Assembly (NCBI GenBank): GCA_902789795.1
Contig: CADAPM010000001.1
Span: forward strand, 62,001-126,000
Direction of reading: 5' to 3'
DNA from: an uncultured Eubacteriales bacterium
Lineage (GTDB): Bacteria > Bacillota > Clostridia > Christensenellales > Aristaeellaceae
Length of the DNA: 64,000 nt
In this document: positions 23,165 to 28,952 of the stretch, in pieces
Numbering within the stretch: the first letter of the stretch is position 1
Layout: each line of letters opens with the position of its first letter
Position numbers and translations under genes: made by a program
Notes under the pieces: model-generated
Told to the model about the DNA's origin: nothing
The model's database searches: none
Seen by the model: the letters and a program-made list of their open reading frames with translations, nothing else

Positions 23165-23246
23165 TGGTGCAGACGCCCGGATTTGAACCGGGAGCGGCAT
23201 CTTCCAGCCGTTTGCCATTGGCTGTTTTTCAGCCAATCACGCCTGC
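23165..23246 (-). tRNA. tRNA-like gene with oversized D-arm, anticodon unresolved
   Basis: 82 nt on the minus strand. The acceptor arms GCAGGCG and CGTCTGC pair over 7 bp (one G-U), then A73 and an encoded CCA. The T-arm CCCGG-TTCAAAT-CCGGG is perfect. Where a D-arm is expected there is an 8-bp hairpin ATTGGCTG-AAAAA-CAGCCAAT without the usual GG. The anticodon arm is CGGC/GCCG with an 8-base loop (TGGAAGAT). Either a pseudo-tRNA or an unusual phage tRNA-like element. Confidence 0.5.
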
Positions 23247-23273
23247 ATAATTATGTGCTTACTTCGACATTGT

Positions 23274-23459
23274 TCAGTTCAAGTCATAAGGCACCAGCGT
23301 CTCTTGATAGCCGGTTATCTCTGCTCGTTCACATTCAAATTCTCGCAGCAAGATGCCTTTTAACTGTTCAATTCGTTGAGTTACTGGCATCTCACTAATG
23401 CGCTGTGCATCATCAATATCAATTTGAAGATGACAATAGAAAGTTATAATTTCCTTCAT
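23274..23459 (-). CDS. Small phage protein, paralogue of the 23,656 gene (61 aa)
   Basis: MKEIITFYCHLQIDIDDAQR and onward. Aligns throughout with the 56-aa protein at 23,656-23,826 (shared M-K-x-I-I/V-x-F, L-x-IDIDD, RIEQLKG(I/L)L, E-C-E/DC-E, Y-x-E-L). Start ATG with AAGGAG upstream. Family not recognised; the pair brackets a small membrane protein gene. Confidence 0.65.
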   Translation of the reverse strand: MKEIITFYCHLQIDIDDAQRISEMPVTQRIEQLKGILLREFECERAEITGYQETLVPYDLN

Positions 23460-23474
23460 GCTTAAACTCCTTAT

Positions 23475-23633
23475 TTATTGCATCTTAGCATGCTCAATGA
23501 TTTTTTGCAGAATGCCGTTAAAATCATCTGTCATTTTGAGGATGGATTTTATTGCCTTAGTGTTCTGCCATGTTCCCCACGCAGACCAAGCCGCGATTAT
23601 AAATGTAACGATAGATATGATGTGCCAGAACAT
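23475..23633 (-). CDS. Small single-pass membrane protein (52 aa)
   Basis: MFWHIISIVTFIIAAWSAWG and onward: one N-terminal membrane segment (about residues 3-22), then a soluble helix ending IIEHAKMQ. ATG 23633 has GGAGG eight bases upstream. Such bitopic phage peptides are often lysogenic-conversion or holin-like proteins; with no lysis partner here its role is open. Confidence 0.6.
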   Translation of the reverse strand: MFWHIISIVTFIIAAWSAWGTWQNTKAIKSILKMTDDFNGILQKIIEHAKMQ

Positions 23634-23655
23634 TAGCCGTCCCTCCGTTATTGTG

Positions 23656-23826
23656 CTATTTAAGTTCCATGTGATACTCGCTTATTTCAACTTGCTCGCA
23701 ATCGCATTCTTCCATTAACAAGCATTTCAGCTGTTTAACTTGTTCATCTTCCGAAACTATCTTTTCTCGCAGTTTGTCATCAATATCAATTTCAAGACAT
23801 GCGTTAAATTTTACAATTGCTTTCAT
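23656..23826 (-). CDS. Small phage protein, paralogue of the 23,274 gene (56 aa)
   Basis: MKAIVKFNACLEIDIDDKLR and onward, ending EYHMELK. ATG 23826 with TAGGAG nine bases upstream. It has two more cysteines than its paralogue (CLLMEECDCEQ). Its end and the end of the next gene upstream share the sequence ACTTAAATAG, suggesting a duplicated gene-end/RBS module. Function unknown. Confidence 0.62.
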   Translation of the reverse strand: MKAIVKFNACLEIDIDDKLREKIVSEDEQVKQLKCLLMEECDCEQVEISEYHMELK

Positions 23827-23838
23827 GCTATAAAACTC

Positions 23839-24012
23839 CTATTTAAGTTCTTTCATCGGACAACTGGCCGGACGCTTTTTATAATCGCCTTTGGAAAATT
23901 GATAGTGATTCAAACAGCAATACCGTTTTTCGATCTCATTTGGAGTATACTCCCCATGATTCATCGGACATTCAAGACAACTTTTCGGCAACTCCATGTC
24001 AATCACGATCAT
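23839..24012 (-). CDS. Small Cys-rich phage protein (57 aa)
   Basis: MIVIDMELPKSCLECPMNHG and onward, ending SCPMKELK. Five cysteines (SCLECP, YCC, SCP) look like a zinc-binding microdomain. TAGGAGG lies before ATG 24012. The LPKSC..C......YCC......R...CP pattern occurs in small phage proteins of Firmicutes, as far as I recall, without assigned function. Confidence 0.62.
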   Translation of the reverse strand: MIVIDMELPKSCLECPMNHGEYTPNEIEKRYCCLNHYQFSKGDYKKRPASCPMKELK

Positions 24013-24049
24013 TTTCTAAACCTCCTATTTAAGTCATCACGTCTCCTAA

Positions 24050-24107
24050 GCCTTCCCCCGTCGCAGAGGGGGGAAGGTGTCAGGCGCAGCCTGACGGATG
24101 AGGGCGT
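24050..24107 (+). repeat. Dispersed two-hairpin element (full copy)
   Basis: Plus strand: CCTTCCCCC-GTCGCAGA-GGGGGGAAGG, then TGTCAGGC-GCA-GCCTGACGGATGAGGG. Same architecture as 12,321-12,372: a C-tract hairpin, a second hairpin, and a CGGATGAGGG end. Confidence 0.65.
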
Positions 24108-24130
24108 TCAAGGTTTCCACCCGATGATGG

Positions 24131-24433
24131 CTATGATCTCCTCCATTGCCTGTGATCCCTCTCACAGGCCTTCGCCTCGGACTTGTAGTCATACTTCCTC
24201 CCGCATACCCTGCATCTGAACCGCTTAGGCTCCGGTTTGAGCGCCTGGCCCAGCGCCGCGAACGCGGCTTCTAAGCTATCATACTGGTAAAACGTCTTCG
24301 CAAACTGCAAAAACGCTTCTGATACCACTTCGATGGACGATCCAGCGAAGCGTAAACCGTCATACTCCGCGCTTTGCTTGAGGTAGTCAAGCTCCTCCTG
24401 TGTGCAGTAAATCGTGTTTCCGCTTGTGATCAT
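24131..24433 (-). CDS. Phage protein with C-terminal zinc-finger-like motif (100 aa)
   Basis: Starts MITSGNTIYCTQEELDYLKQ. The C-terminal part reads FRCRVCGRKYDYKSEAKACERDH, with CxxC, a later C and H placed like a one-finger or rubredoxin-like site. The ATG overlaps the stop of the DUF1064 gene. Possibly a partner or regulator of the neighbouring nuclease-like protein; not recognised. Confidence 0.62.
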   Translation of the reverse strand: MITSGNTIYCTQEELDYLKQSAEYDGLRFAGSSIEVVSEAFLQFAKTFYQYDSLEAAFAALGQALKPEPKRFRCRVCGRKYDYKSEAKACERDHRQWRRS

Positions 24434-24435
24434 GC

Positions 24436-24873
24436 TCACACTTCCAAAATCTCAATTCCCCAGCACGCCTTCATCTGCTTTTTCTTGTTGATGTACACGC
24501 GGTTCTTCCTCGTCGCCTCGCTTTTTGCGTCGATCACCGCCTCGATGCTCATGTCCGGCCTGATCGTCACGAAGTCCGCGAAATACCGGATGCCTCCCGG
24601 CAGGTCGAACGGCACTTGCCTGATCACACAGCGCAGCTCCCCGGCCTTCACGCGCAGCATCAGCTCCTCGTACACGCGTGCCTCGTGCCGGCTGTCAAAC
24701 TTCAAGCCGTCCACTTCCACGCGCCTGTTTCCGTACTTCTGCCGCTTCGGCTTTTCCGCCCCCGGCCATGCCTCGGCCTCGTCCGCATAGCTCGCCCTCG
24801 CGCTCGCCCCCTGCAGCGGCCCGCGCCGCCCCATCAGCGCCTTGTACTCCTCCTCGGTCATCCTCAGTCCCAT
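24436..24873 (-). CDS. DUF1064 phage endonuclease-like protein
   Basis: 145 aa. DUF1064 signature: KYGNRRVEVDGLKFDSRHEA, EARVYEELMLRVKAGEL, VIRQVPFDLPGGIRYFADFV, 'AVIDAKSEATRKNRVYINKKKQMKA'. The D-(x)-E-x-K-like placement (FADF...DAKS) is that of a restriction-endonuclease-like/Hjc fold, so it may be a Holliday-junction or nick nuclease for phage recombination. ATG 24873 uses AGGAG supplied by a heptamer repeat array just upstream (24,879-24,910). Confidence 0.82.
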   Translation of the reverse strand: MGLRMTEEEYKALMGRRGPLQGASARASYADEAEAWPGAEKPKRQKYGNRRVEVDGLKFDSRHEARVYEELMLRVKAGELRCVIRQVPFDLPGGIRYFADFVTIRPDMSIEAVIDAKSEATRKNRVYINKKKQMKACWGIEILEV

Positions 24874-24878
24874 AATCA

Positions 24879-24912
24879 ACTCCTACTTCCTAACTCCTAA
24901 CTCCTCACTTGA
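24879..24912. repeat. Heptamer array (AACTCCT/ACTTCCT units)
   Basis: Plus strand: AACTCCTACTTCC, TAACTCC, TAACTCC, TCAC. On the minus strand it reads AGGAG-rich, supplies the stop TAG of the 24,897 gene and the ribosome site of the 24,436 gene. Confidence 0.7.
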
Positions 24913-25163
24913 GGAGCGACAGCTCCGAACAGTCCTCGCTTCTCGTCCGTCCTGGTATAGTGCTCATACCCCGGATAACCGCAGAAATGCAGCAGCCACG
25001 CCTTGCTGATCTTTAGCCGGTTCCCGCTGAAGAAATACTCCGCGTTCAGCGTCCCCTGCTTCGCGGCGACGTTCAGCGCATACCGGTCACAGCCCAGTAT
25101 CTCAGCCATCTCCTTCGATCCGACTGTCTCCTTCGGCCATGCCGCCAGCTCATCCAGCGTCAC
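24897..25163 (-). CDS. Excisionase-like HTH protein (88 aa)
   Basis: GTG 25163 after AGGAGG; reads MTLDELAAWPKETVGSKEMA, then EILGCDRYALNVAAKQGTLN and GNRLKISKAWLLHFCGYPG. This is a MerR/Xis-type winged helix (HTH_17). It may act as an excisionase or an early regulator. Its start region (RBS plus GTG-ACG-CTG-GAT-GAG) is nearly identical to that of the 25,385 gene. Its stop codon is provided by a heptamer array. Confidence 0.68.
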   Translation of the reverse strand: MTLDELAAWPKETVGSKEMAEILGCDRYALNVAAKQGTLNAEYFFSGNRLKISKAWLLHFCGYPGYEHYTRTDEKRGLFGAVAPQVRS

Positions 25164-25236
25164 GCTCCGCACCTCCTCTTGATAGATGACTTTTCCTTCC
25201 CCTCGTGGTATCATGTGCCAGAAAGGGGGTGATGAA

Positions 25237-25440
25237 TTGTCTCAGCACAAATACATTGTTGATTTCCGCACAATTCCAGAGGAAGCCCGTGAGAAGTACC
25301 GTTCTCTGCTTTCTGATGTGTCGGAAGTGGGTCTTTTGCCGGTGAAAATCCCTTATCTCTACTGCTGCTTCTTTGATGAATCTCTCAATCCTGAAGCTCA
25401 GTATCAGCTCCCGGAGGGTCTTCTTCGCCGCGTTCCATGA
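25237..25440 (+). CDS. Possible small plus-strand protein (67 aa)
   Basis: TTG 25237 (or ATG 25213) with AAAGGGGGT upstream; reads MSQHKYIVDFRTIPEEAREK and onward with natural composition (YLYCCFFDESLNPEAQYQLPEG). It runs against the early operon and overlaps the 3' end of the 25,385 gene by 56 bp. Not recognised; the start codon is uncertain. Confidence 0.4.
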   Translation: MSQHKYIVDFRTIPEEAREKYRSLLSDVSEVGLLPVKIPYLYCCFFDESLNPEAQYQLPEGLLRRVP

Positions 25441-25708
25441 AGCTCGTAATGCTCATCTTGTCTTGCTGTGGGTCGTATTCCAGTACGACCCGCGCTTTTT
25501 TGTTCCACTTTGTACCGTTTACAAAACTCCGTGCGATTTCCCGCAGCACGATAAACACATTCGCGCTGGGGGAAACCTGGTTCGTGATGACCAGCGCCGT
25601 GTCCTCGCCCCGGTACTCGTTTTCTGTGTCCAGCTCCTTGATCCGGTCCAGGTACAATTCCACGTCCCGCCCCGGGTCAATGGGGATGCTCCGCTCATCC
25701 AGCGTCAC
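25385..25708 (-). CDS. Phage early protein, tandem paralogue A (107 aa)
   Basis: GTG 25708 after AGGAGG: MTLDERSIPIDPGRDVELYL and onward. The middle (SANVFIVLREIARSFVNGTKWN, KKARVVLEYDPQQDKMSITS, FMER) matches paralogue B at 25,695-26,021 (DIFVALTVLAQAIHEGTRWN, KKARIVLEYDPDKEKMSVVT, FMES). Mixed alpha/beta fold, no catalytic motif seen. The two genes are adjacent and overlap by 14 bp, a recent tandem duplication. Confidence 0.68.
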   Translation of the reverse strand: MTLDERSIPIDPGRDVELYLDRIKELDTENEYRGEDTALVITNQVSPSANVFIVLREIARSFVNGTKWNKKARVVLEYDPQQDKMSITSFMERGEEDPPGADTELQD

Positions 25709-26021
25709 GCTCCGCACCTCCTTCAAGAGCTTGACTTAGTGCGTCAGATTCCATAAACGTGACCACACTCATCTTCTCCTTGTCAGGGTCGTATTCCAGT
25801 ACGATCCTGGCCTTTTTGTTCCACCTGGTTCCCTCGTGAATAGCCTGAGCAAGTACCGTCAATGCGACAAATATGTCGGAAGGCATGTGCACGCCGTCCG
25901 TCGCTGTCAGTTCATGCCCGCTCGGCTGGTGGCAACTTTGGTAGCGGTGAAGATCTTTGATAGCCTTAGCCGGGTCGATCTTTACGTCCTCAAGCGTCAT
26001 TCTCCGCTCATCCAGCGTCAT
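25695..26021 (-). CDS. Phage early protein, tandem paralogue B (108 aa)
   Basis: ATG 26021: MTLDERRMTLEDVKIDPAKA and onward. Note the duplicated MTLDE/MTLED at the N-terminus: the second may be the original start. It shares the WNKKAR(I/V)VLEYDP block with paralogue A. First gene after the Cro-like gene, overlapped by 4 bp, so it belongs to the immediate early transcript. The 174-aa upstream-extended frame runs through the Cro-like gene and is rejected. Confidence 0.66.
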   Translation of the reverse strand: MTLDERRMTLEDVKIDPAKAIKDLHRYQSCHQPSGHELTATDGVHMPSDIFVALTVLAQAIHEGTRWNKKARIVLEYDPDKEKMSVVTFMESDALSQALEGGAERDAG

Positions 26022-26227
26022 GTTCTGAGCCCCCCTTCTCCCTTTACATAGAAACGTGTCCATGGGAAATGAAGTTGCTCGCCCAGCTTCATTGCGATGT
26101 CTGGGGTGGGTCTTCGATCTCCATTCTCGTAATATGAGAGCGATTGTTCTGACACACCAACTAATTCCGACAACTGGCGCAACGTCAGTCCAGCATTGAT
26201 CCTGGCCTCTCTCAGCCACGCTCTCAT
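26018..26227 (-). CDS. Cro-like HTH repressor
   Basis: 69 aa: MRAWLREARINAGLTLRQLS, ELVGVSEQSLSYYENGDRRP, then a short tail. A single Xre HTH domain without an oligomerisation domain, transcribed away from the CI-like gene from the shared control region at 26,228-26,358. GGAGGT precedes ATG 26227. It begins the early operon, as Cro does in lambdoid phages. Confidence 0.85.
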   Translation of the reverse strand: MRAWLREARINAGLTLRQLSELVGVSEQSLSYYENGDRRPTPDIAMKLGEQLHFPWTRFYVKGEGGLRT

Positions 26228-26358
26228 TTACCCACCTCCAACTAACTGTTGACGATAATATACAACAGAAAGTTATAGTTTGTCAACAGTTTGTTGAAAA
26301 TTTTACGTTGCCCATTTCAACATTTAGTTGTATCATATAAATGAAGGGCGGTGATGCC
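26228..26358. promoter_or_regulatory. Lysis-lysogeny switch: divergent promoters and four CAAC-N5-GTTG operators
   Basis: Operator-like repeats: 26,239-26,251, 26,263-26,275 (last base A), 26,284-26,296 and 26,318-26,330, all CAAC-N5-GTTG. Leftward promoter: TTGACA (26,283-26,288 on the minus strand), 18-bp spacer, TATATT. Rightward promoter: TTGCCC, 17-bp spacer, TATCAT (26,331-26,336). One operator fills the spacer of the rightward promoter and another overlaps the leftward -35, so occupancy would control both. Confidence 0.75.
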
Positions 26359-26691
26359 ATGAACACGTTCAAGAGAATCCGGGAACTGCGAGGTCTGACG
26401 CAGAAGGAAGTTGCGATCTGCCTGAAGGTTTCCGTGCAGTCTGTCTCCTATTGGGAGACCGGCGAACGTATGCCCTCCTATGAAAAGCTGCTGCAAATGG
26501 CAGAACTGTACCACGTTACTACGGATGAACTGCTCGGACGATCTGAACCGTCAGAAAATAAAAAAACGCCCACCGGCAATGCCGATGGGCTGGATGAAGC
26601 GCTGGTCAACCTCCTGACTGATCTCCCTGATCGGGATGTGCAGCGCGTTCGTGATTTTGTCGCAGGCTTAAAAGCAGCTCATAAAGACTGA
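26359..26691 (+). CDS. CI-like HTH repressor (lysogeny)
   Basis: 110 aa: MNTFKRIRELRGLTQKEVAI, then SVQSVSYWETGERMPSYEKL and LLQMAELYHVTTDELLGRSE. Xre HTH at residues about 4-60; the C-terminal ~40 residues (ALVNLLTDLPDRDVQRVRDF) are a short helical tail, not a LexA/CI peptidase domain, so SOS self-cleavage is not expected. ATG 26359 has GGGCGG upstream. Control comes from the operator array before it. Confidence 0.85.
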   Translation: MNTFKRIRELRGLTQKEVAICLKVSVQSVSYWETGERMPSYEKLLQMAELYHVTTDELLGRSEPSENKKTPTGNADGLDEALVNLLTDLPDRDVQRVRDFVAGLKAAHKD

Positions 26692-26746
26692 GCTTTTCTT
26701 CATCAGTCAATTCATTGATCAGCTCCATAGCTTCCTCTTTTGTCAT
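26606..26746 (-). CDS. Small acidic protein convergent with the repressor gene (46 aa)
   Basis: ATG 26746 with GAGG nine bases before: MTKEEAMELINELTDEEKLS and onward. A two-helix EF-like acidic/leucine pattern of a type often found near phage repressors. Its 3' half is antisense to the repressor 3' end (86 bp overlap). Expression would depend on a minus-strand promoter within 26,750-26,840; none is obvious. Confidence 0.42.
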   Translation of the reverse strand: MTKEEAMELINELTDEEKLSLYELLLSLRQNHERAAHPDQGDQSGG

Positions 26747-26838
26747 ATCAAACATCCTCATGTTATACTGCAAAAGCGCTTTTGTGTGCCGCCATTGTAG
26801 CACAAAACTTGTCGAATGAACAGAAAGGAATAACCACC

Positions 26839-27066
26839 ATGATCATTGAACGCGCTCAACTGGTCAGGAAGATGCTCCTTGATCACCTGCTGGAACATGG
26901 GTATGAGTTTGTGGATCGCTCTGGCGAAGGCGGCGGTCTTTACTTTTTCGATGAAGCCCTGGCGGAGGAGCTGAAGTCCAAGGGCTACCGCGTCAGGTTC
27001 GCGCAGGAAGGCTCCCGCAGCACGGGCAACCGCCCCGCCTGGTATATCGTGATCCGGGATTGCTGA
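26839..27066 (+). CDS. Small phage protein of unknown function (75 aa)
   Basis: MIIERAQLVRKMLLDHLLEH, then GYEFVDRSGEGGGLYFFDEA and a beta-rich end (RPAWYIVIRDC). AGAAAGGA precedes ATG 26839; the longer frame starting at 26740 lacks a ribosome site. It sits in the lysogeny-side transcript between repressor and integrase. Not recognised. Confidence 0.6.
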   Translation: MIIERAQLVRKMLLDHLLEHGYEFVDRSGEGGGLYFFDEALAEELKSKGYRVRFAQEGSRSTGNRPAWYIVIRDC

Positions 27067-27106
27067 TTGTTTCACCGTGGCTGCGGGTCCATAAGGAGGC
27101 GAGGCT

Positions 27107-27334
27107 ATGAGCATAGCGGGATGGTTCATCGTGATCTGCCTGGTGTTCGCGGTCCTGGGGCTGGTGATCTTCTTTTATACCATGTCCCACCCGCAAAAGC
27201 GTCGGCGCACCACCACCGCCCTGACCTATAACTTAGATACCCACAAATACGGCCTCATCTTCGGCCTGCCCGTGCAGGATGACGACGAGGATCCGGACGA
27301 GGATCTGGACGATATGGACGAGCTGGAAGAATAA
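27107..27334 (+). CDS. Small membrane protein with acidic tail (75 aa)
   Basis: MSIAGWFIVICLVFAVLGLV gives one membrane segment (about 3-24), followed by a basic stop-transfer (HPQKRRRTTT) and an acidic C-terminus (DDDEDPDEDLDDMDELEE) predicted to be cytoplasmic. AAGGAGG precedes the ATG. Expressed from the prophage lysogeny side, so it could be a superinfection-exclusion type protein; that is inference. Confidence 0.6.
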   Translation: MSIAGWFIVICLVFAVLGLVIFFYTMSHPQKRRRTTTALTYNLDTHKYGLIFGLPVQDDDEDPDEDLDDMDELEE

Positions 27335-27444
27335 AAAAACTGCCCGCCGTTTCCGGGGGCAGCCACACGAGCCAGCCAACGCCAATTGTCTTGCTACGCA
27401 CCTATAATATACCACGAAAGCCCCGTTTTGTAAAGGAGTTTTTT

Positions 27445-28557
27445 ATGCTTTGCCCCCGCTGCTCCCGCGATATTCCCGATGACGCCCAGCTCTGCTGCTA
27501 CTGTGGGCGCACCATCGTAAAGAAGCCGCCTGCCCGCGCCCATCAGCGCCCGAACGGAGCGGGCTACGCTTATAAGCGCGGGAAGACCTGGACAGCCGTC
27601 TACACCCCCGCTTGGCGCGTGGATGAACAGGGGATAAAGCACCGCGTCCGGCAGACGAAGGGCGGATTCCGCACAAAAAACGAAGCGCTGGAATATTGCT
27701 ACGTTCTTAAAAACGCGGGTGTCCAGCGTCAGGCTCCCAGCCTGGATCATTATTGGGAGCTTTACCGCTTGAGCGAGCTGGCGAAGCTGTCCCAAAGCAA
27801 GCAGGTCGCTTATAATATTGCCTGGAATAAGCTTGAGGGGATCAAGTACCGCCGTGTCGATACACTCACCGTCGGCGATCTGCGCTCCGTTGTCAGCCAG
27901 AAGGCCCCCACCTATTATCCCGCCCGCGATATGAAGACCGTCCTGCACCACCTTTTCTACCTGGCCGGTGCGGATCGCTGGGTGGATAAATCTCTCCCGG
28001 ATTTTATTATCCTCCCCGAGCTTCACGAAAAGGAGCGCACGCCTTTCACCGAAGAAGAACAGCAGGCGTTGTGGCGTATCTACGACGCGGGCGACCGCCG
28101 CGCCGCGATCCCGCTGATCATGATCTACACCGGCATGATGCCCGGTGAGATCCAGGACCTTAAAACATCCATGATTGATATTGACGCCCAGCGCATCATC
28201 GGCGCCGGCAAGAAAACCAAAGTCCGCAAAGCCGCGCCCATCTATCTTCCTGACACCATTATCCCCGTCCTCGTGGATGAGATGCAGCATGCCACCAGCA
28301 AGTCAGGCTATGTCTGGCCCCGCGGCACGGATCGGTTCTACGAAAATTATTACGCCGCCCTTGACGCCGCCGGCTGCCGCCGCCTGGAGCCTTACTGCTG
28401 CCGCCACACCACCGCGACCGCCCTTGCCATCACGGAAAACATAGCCCCCCAGACCATTCGCAAAGTCATGCGCTGGTCAACCACCCGTATGCTCGACCGC
28501 TACACCCACCCCGACGATGCCGATGCCCTCAGCGCCGTCAACAAGCTCCAACGCTGA
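27445..28557 (+). CDS. Tyrosine recombinase (integrase) with N-terminal zinc ribbon
   Basis: 370 aa from ATG 27445 (AAAGGAG). Residues 1-27 have CPRC and CCYC pairs (zinc ribbon), an unusual addition. The catalytic domain shows IYTGMMPGEIQDLK where the first catalytic Arg of TGLRxxE is normally found (here Met), then 'PYCCRHTTATALAI' (R-H-T), 'RKVMRWSTTRMLDRYTHPD' with the nucleophile Tyr. It integrates the phage at the tRNA 3' end 90 bp downstream. The Met variant is known to me from related Firmicute integrases; other Arg residues may substitute. Confidence 0.9.
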   Translation: MLCPRCSRDIPDDAQLCCYCGRTIVKKPPARAHQRPNGAGYAYKRGKTWTAVYTPAWRVDEQGIKHRVRQTKGGFRTKNEALEYCYVLKNAGVQRQAPSLDHYWELYRLSELAKLSQSKQVAYNIAWNKLEGIKYRRVDTLTVGDLRSVVSQKAPTYYPARDMKTVLHHLFYLAGADRWVDKSLPDFIILPELHEKERTPFTEEEQQALWRIYDAGDRRAAIPLIMIYTGMMPGEIQDLKTSMIDIDAQRIIGAGKKTKVRKAAPIYLPDTIIPVLVDEMQHATSKSGYVWPRGTDRFYENYYAALDAAGCRRLEPYCCRHTTATALAITENIAPQTIRKVMRWSTTRMLDRYTHPDDADALSAVNKLQR

Positions 28558-28640
28558 GCACTACCTATGCACAACACCATCGCGAAAATCCTTTAATTCT
28601 CGCACATTATGTTACCTCTGCTAAGGGAGTAGGCCTGTTA

Positions 28641-28676
28641 AAGGGCGCCCGGGTTCAAATCCCGGCTTCTCCGCCA
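28641..28676 (+). other. Prophage attR: tRNA 3' fragment (probable tRNA-Ser)
   Basis: CCGGG-TTCAAAT-CCCGG T-arm (28,649-28,665), CTTCTCC acceptor strand, G73, CCA (to 28,676). No 5' GGAGAAG partner or anticodon arm lies upstream, so this is only the 3' part of a tRNA; acceptor and G73 suggest Ser. The integrase lies directly to the left and host DNA with the tRNA terminator to the right. The intact tRNA should be at attL, outside the window. Confidence 0.8.
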
Positions 28677-28682
28677 GAAGAT

Positions 28683-28711
28683 CCGCTGACTGATGTCAGC
28701 GGGTTTTTCTA
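28683..28711 (+). terminator. Terminator of the disrupted tRNA transcription unit
   Basis: CCGCTGAC-TGAT-GTCAGCGG followed by GTTTTTCT. Confidence 0.85.
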
Positions 28712-28823
28712 TTGTATCGACTGGAAAATGAGGGAAATGGCGATGTCATGATCTACCCATGAGGGGCGCTCATGAGAGCTGTGAGCGTCCGTGATAGGTG
28801 CTTAACTAAAATTTATTCAAATC

Positions 28824-28863
28824 GTAACAGGATTGTTACAAAAACTTAAATCTCTGTTACAAT
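28824..28863 (+). promoter_or_regulatory. Promoter with GTAACA-N4-TGTTAC operator before the SH3 genes
   Basis: A perfect palindrome GTAACAGGATTGTTAC (28,824-28,839) overlaps a -35-like TTGTTA or TTACAA; an extended -10 TGTTACAAT ends at 28,863. TGTTAC recurs 21 bp downstream. The TNACA-N4-TGTNA form resembles BceR-type response-regulator sites; that link is inference. The rest of 28,712-28,952 holds no gene. Confidence 0.45.
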
Positions 28864-28952
28864 GCACGCGTTGTCTTTTGTGGGCTGATATGATAGAATA
28901 TCAGTAGTTGAAATGTATTCATCTATGAGTGATTATTGTGGAGGTGAGACCG

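Noticed and set aside
23062-23250. Two plus-strand frames containing TPGFEPGA and RPDLNRE
   Set aside because: Again characteristic mistranslations of a tRNA-type T-arm region.
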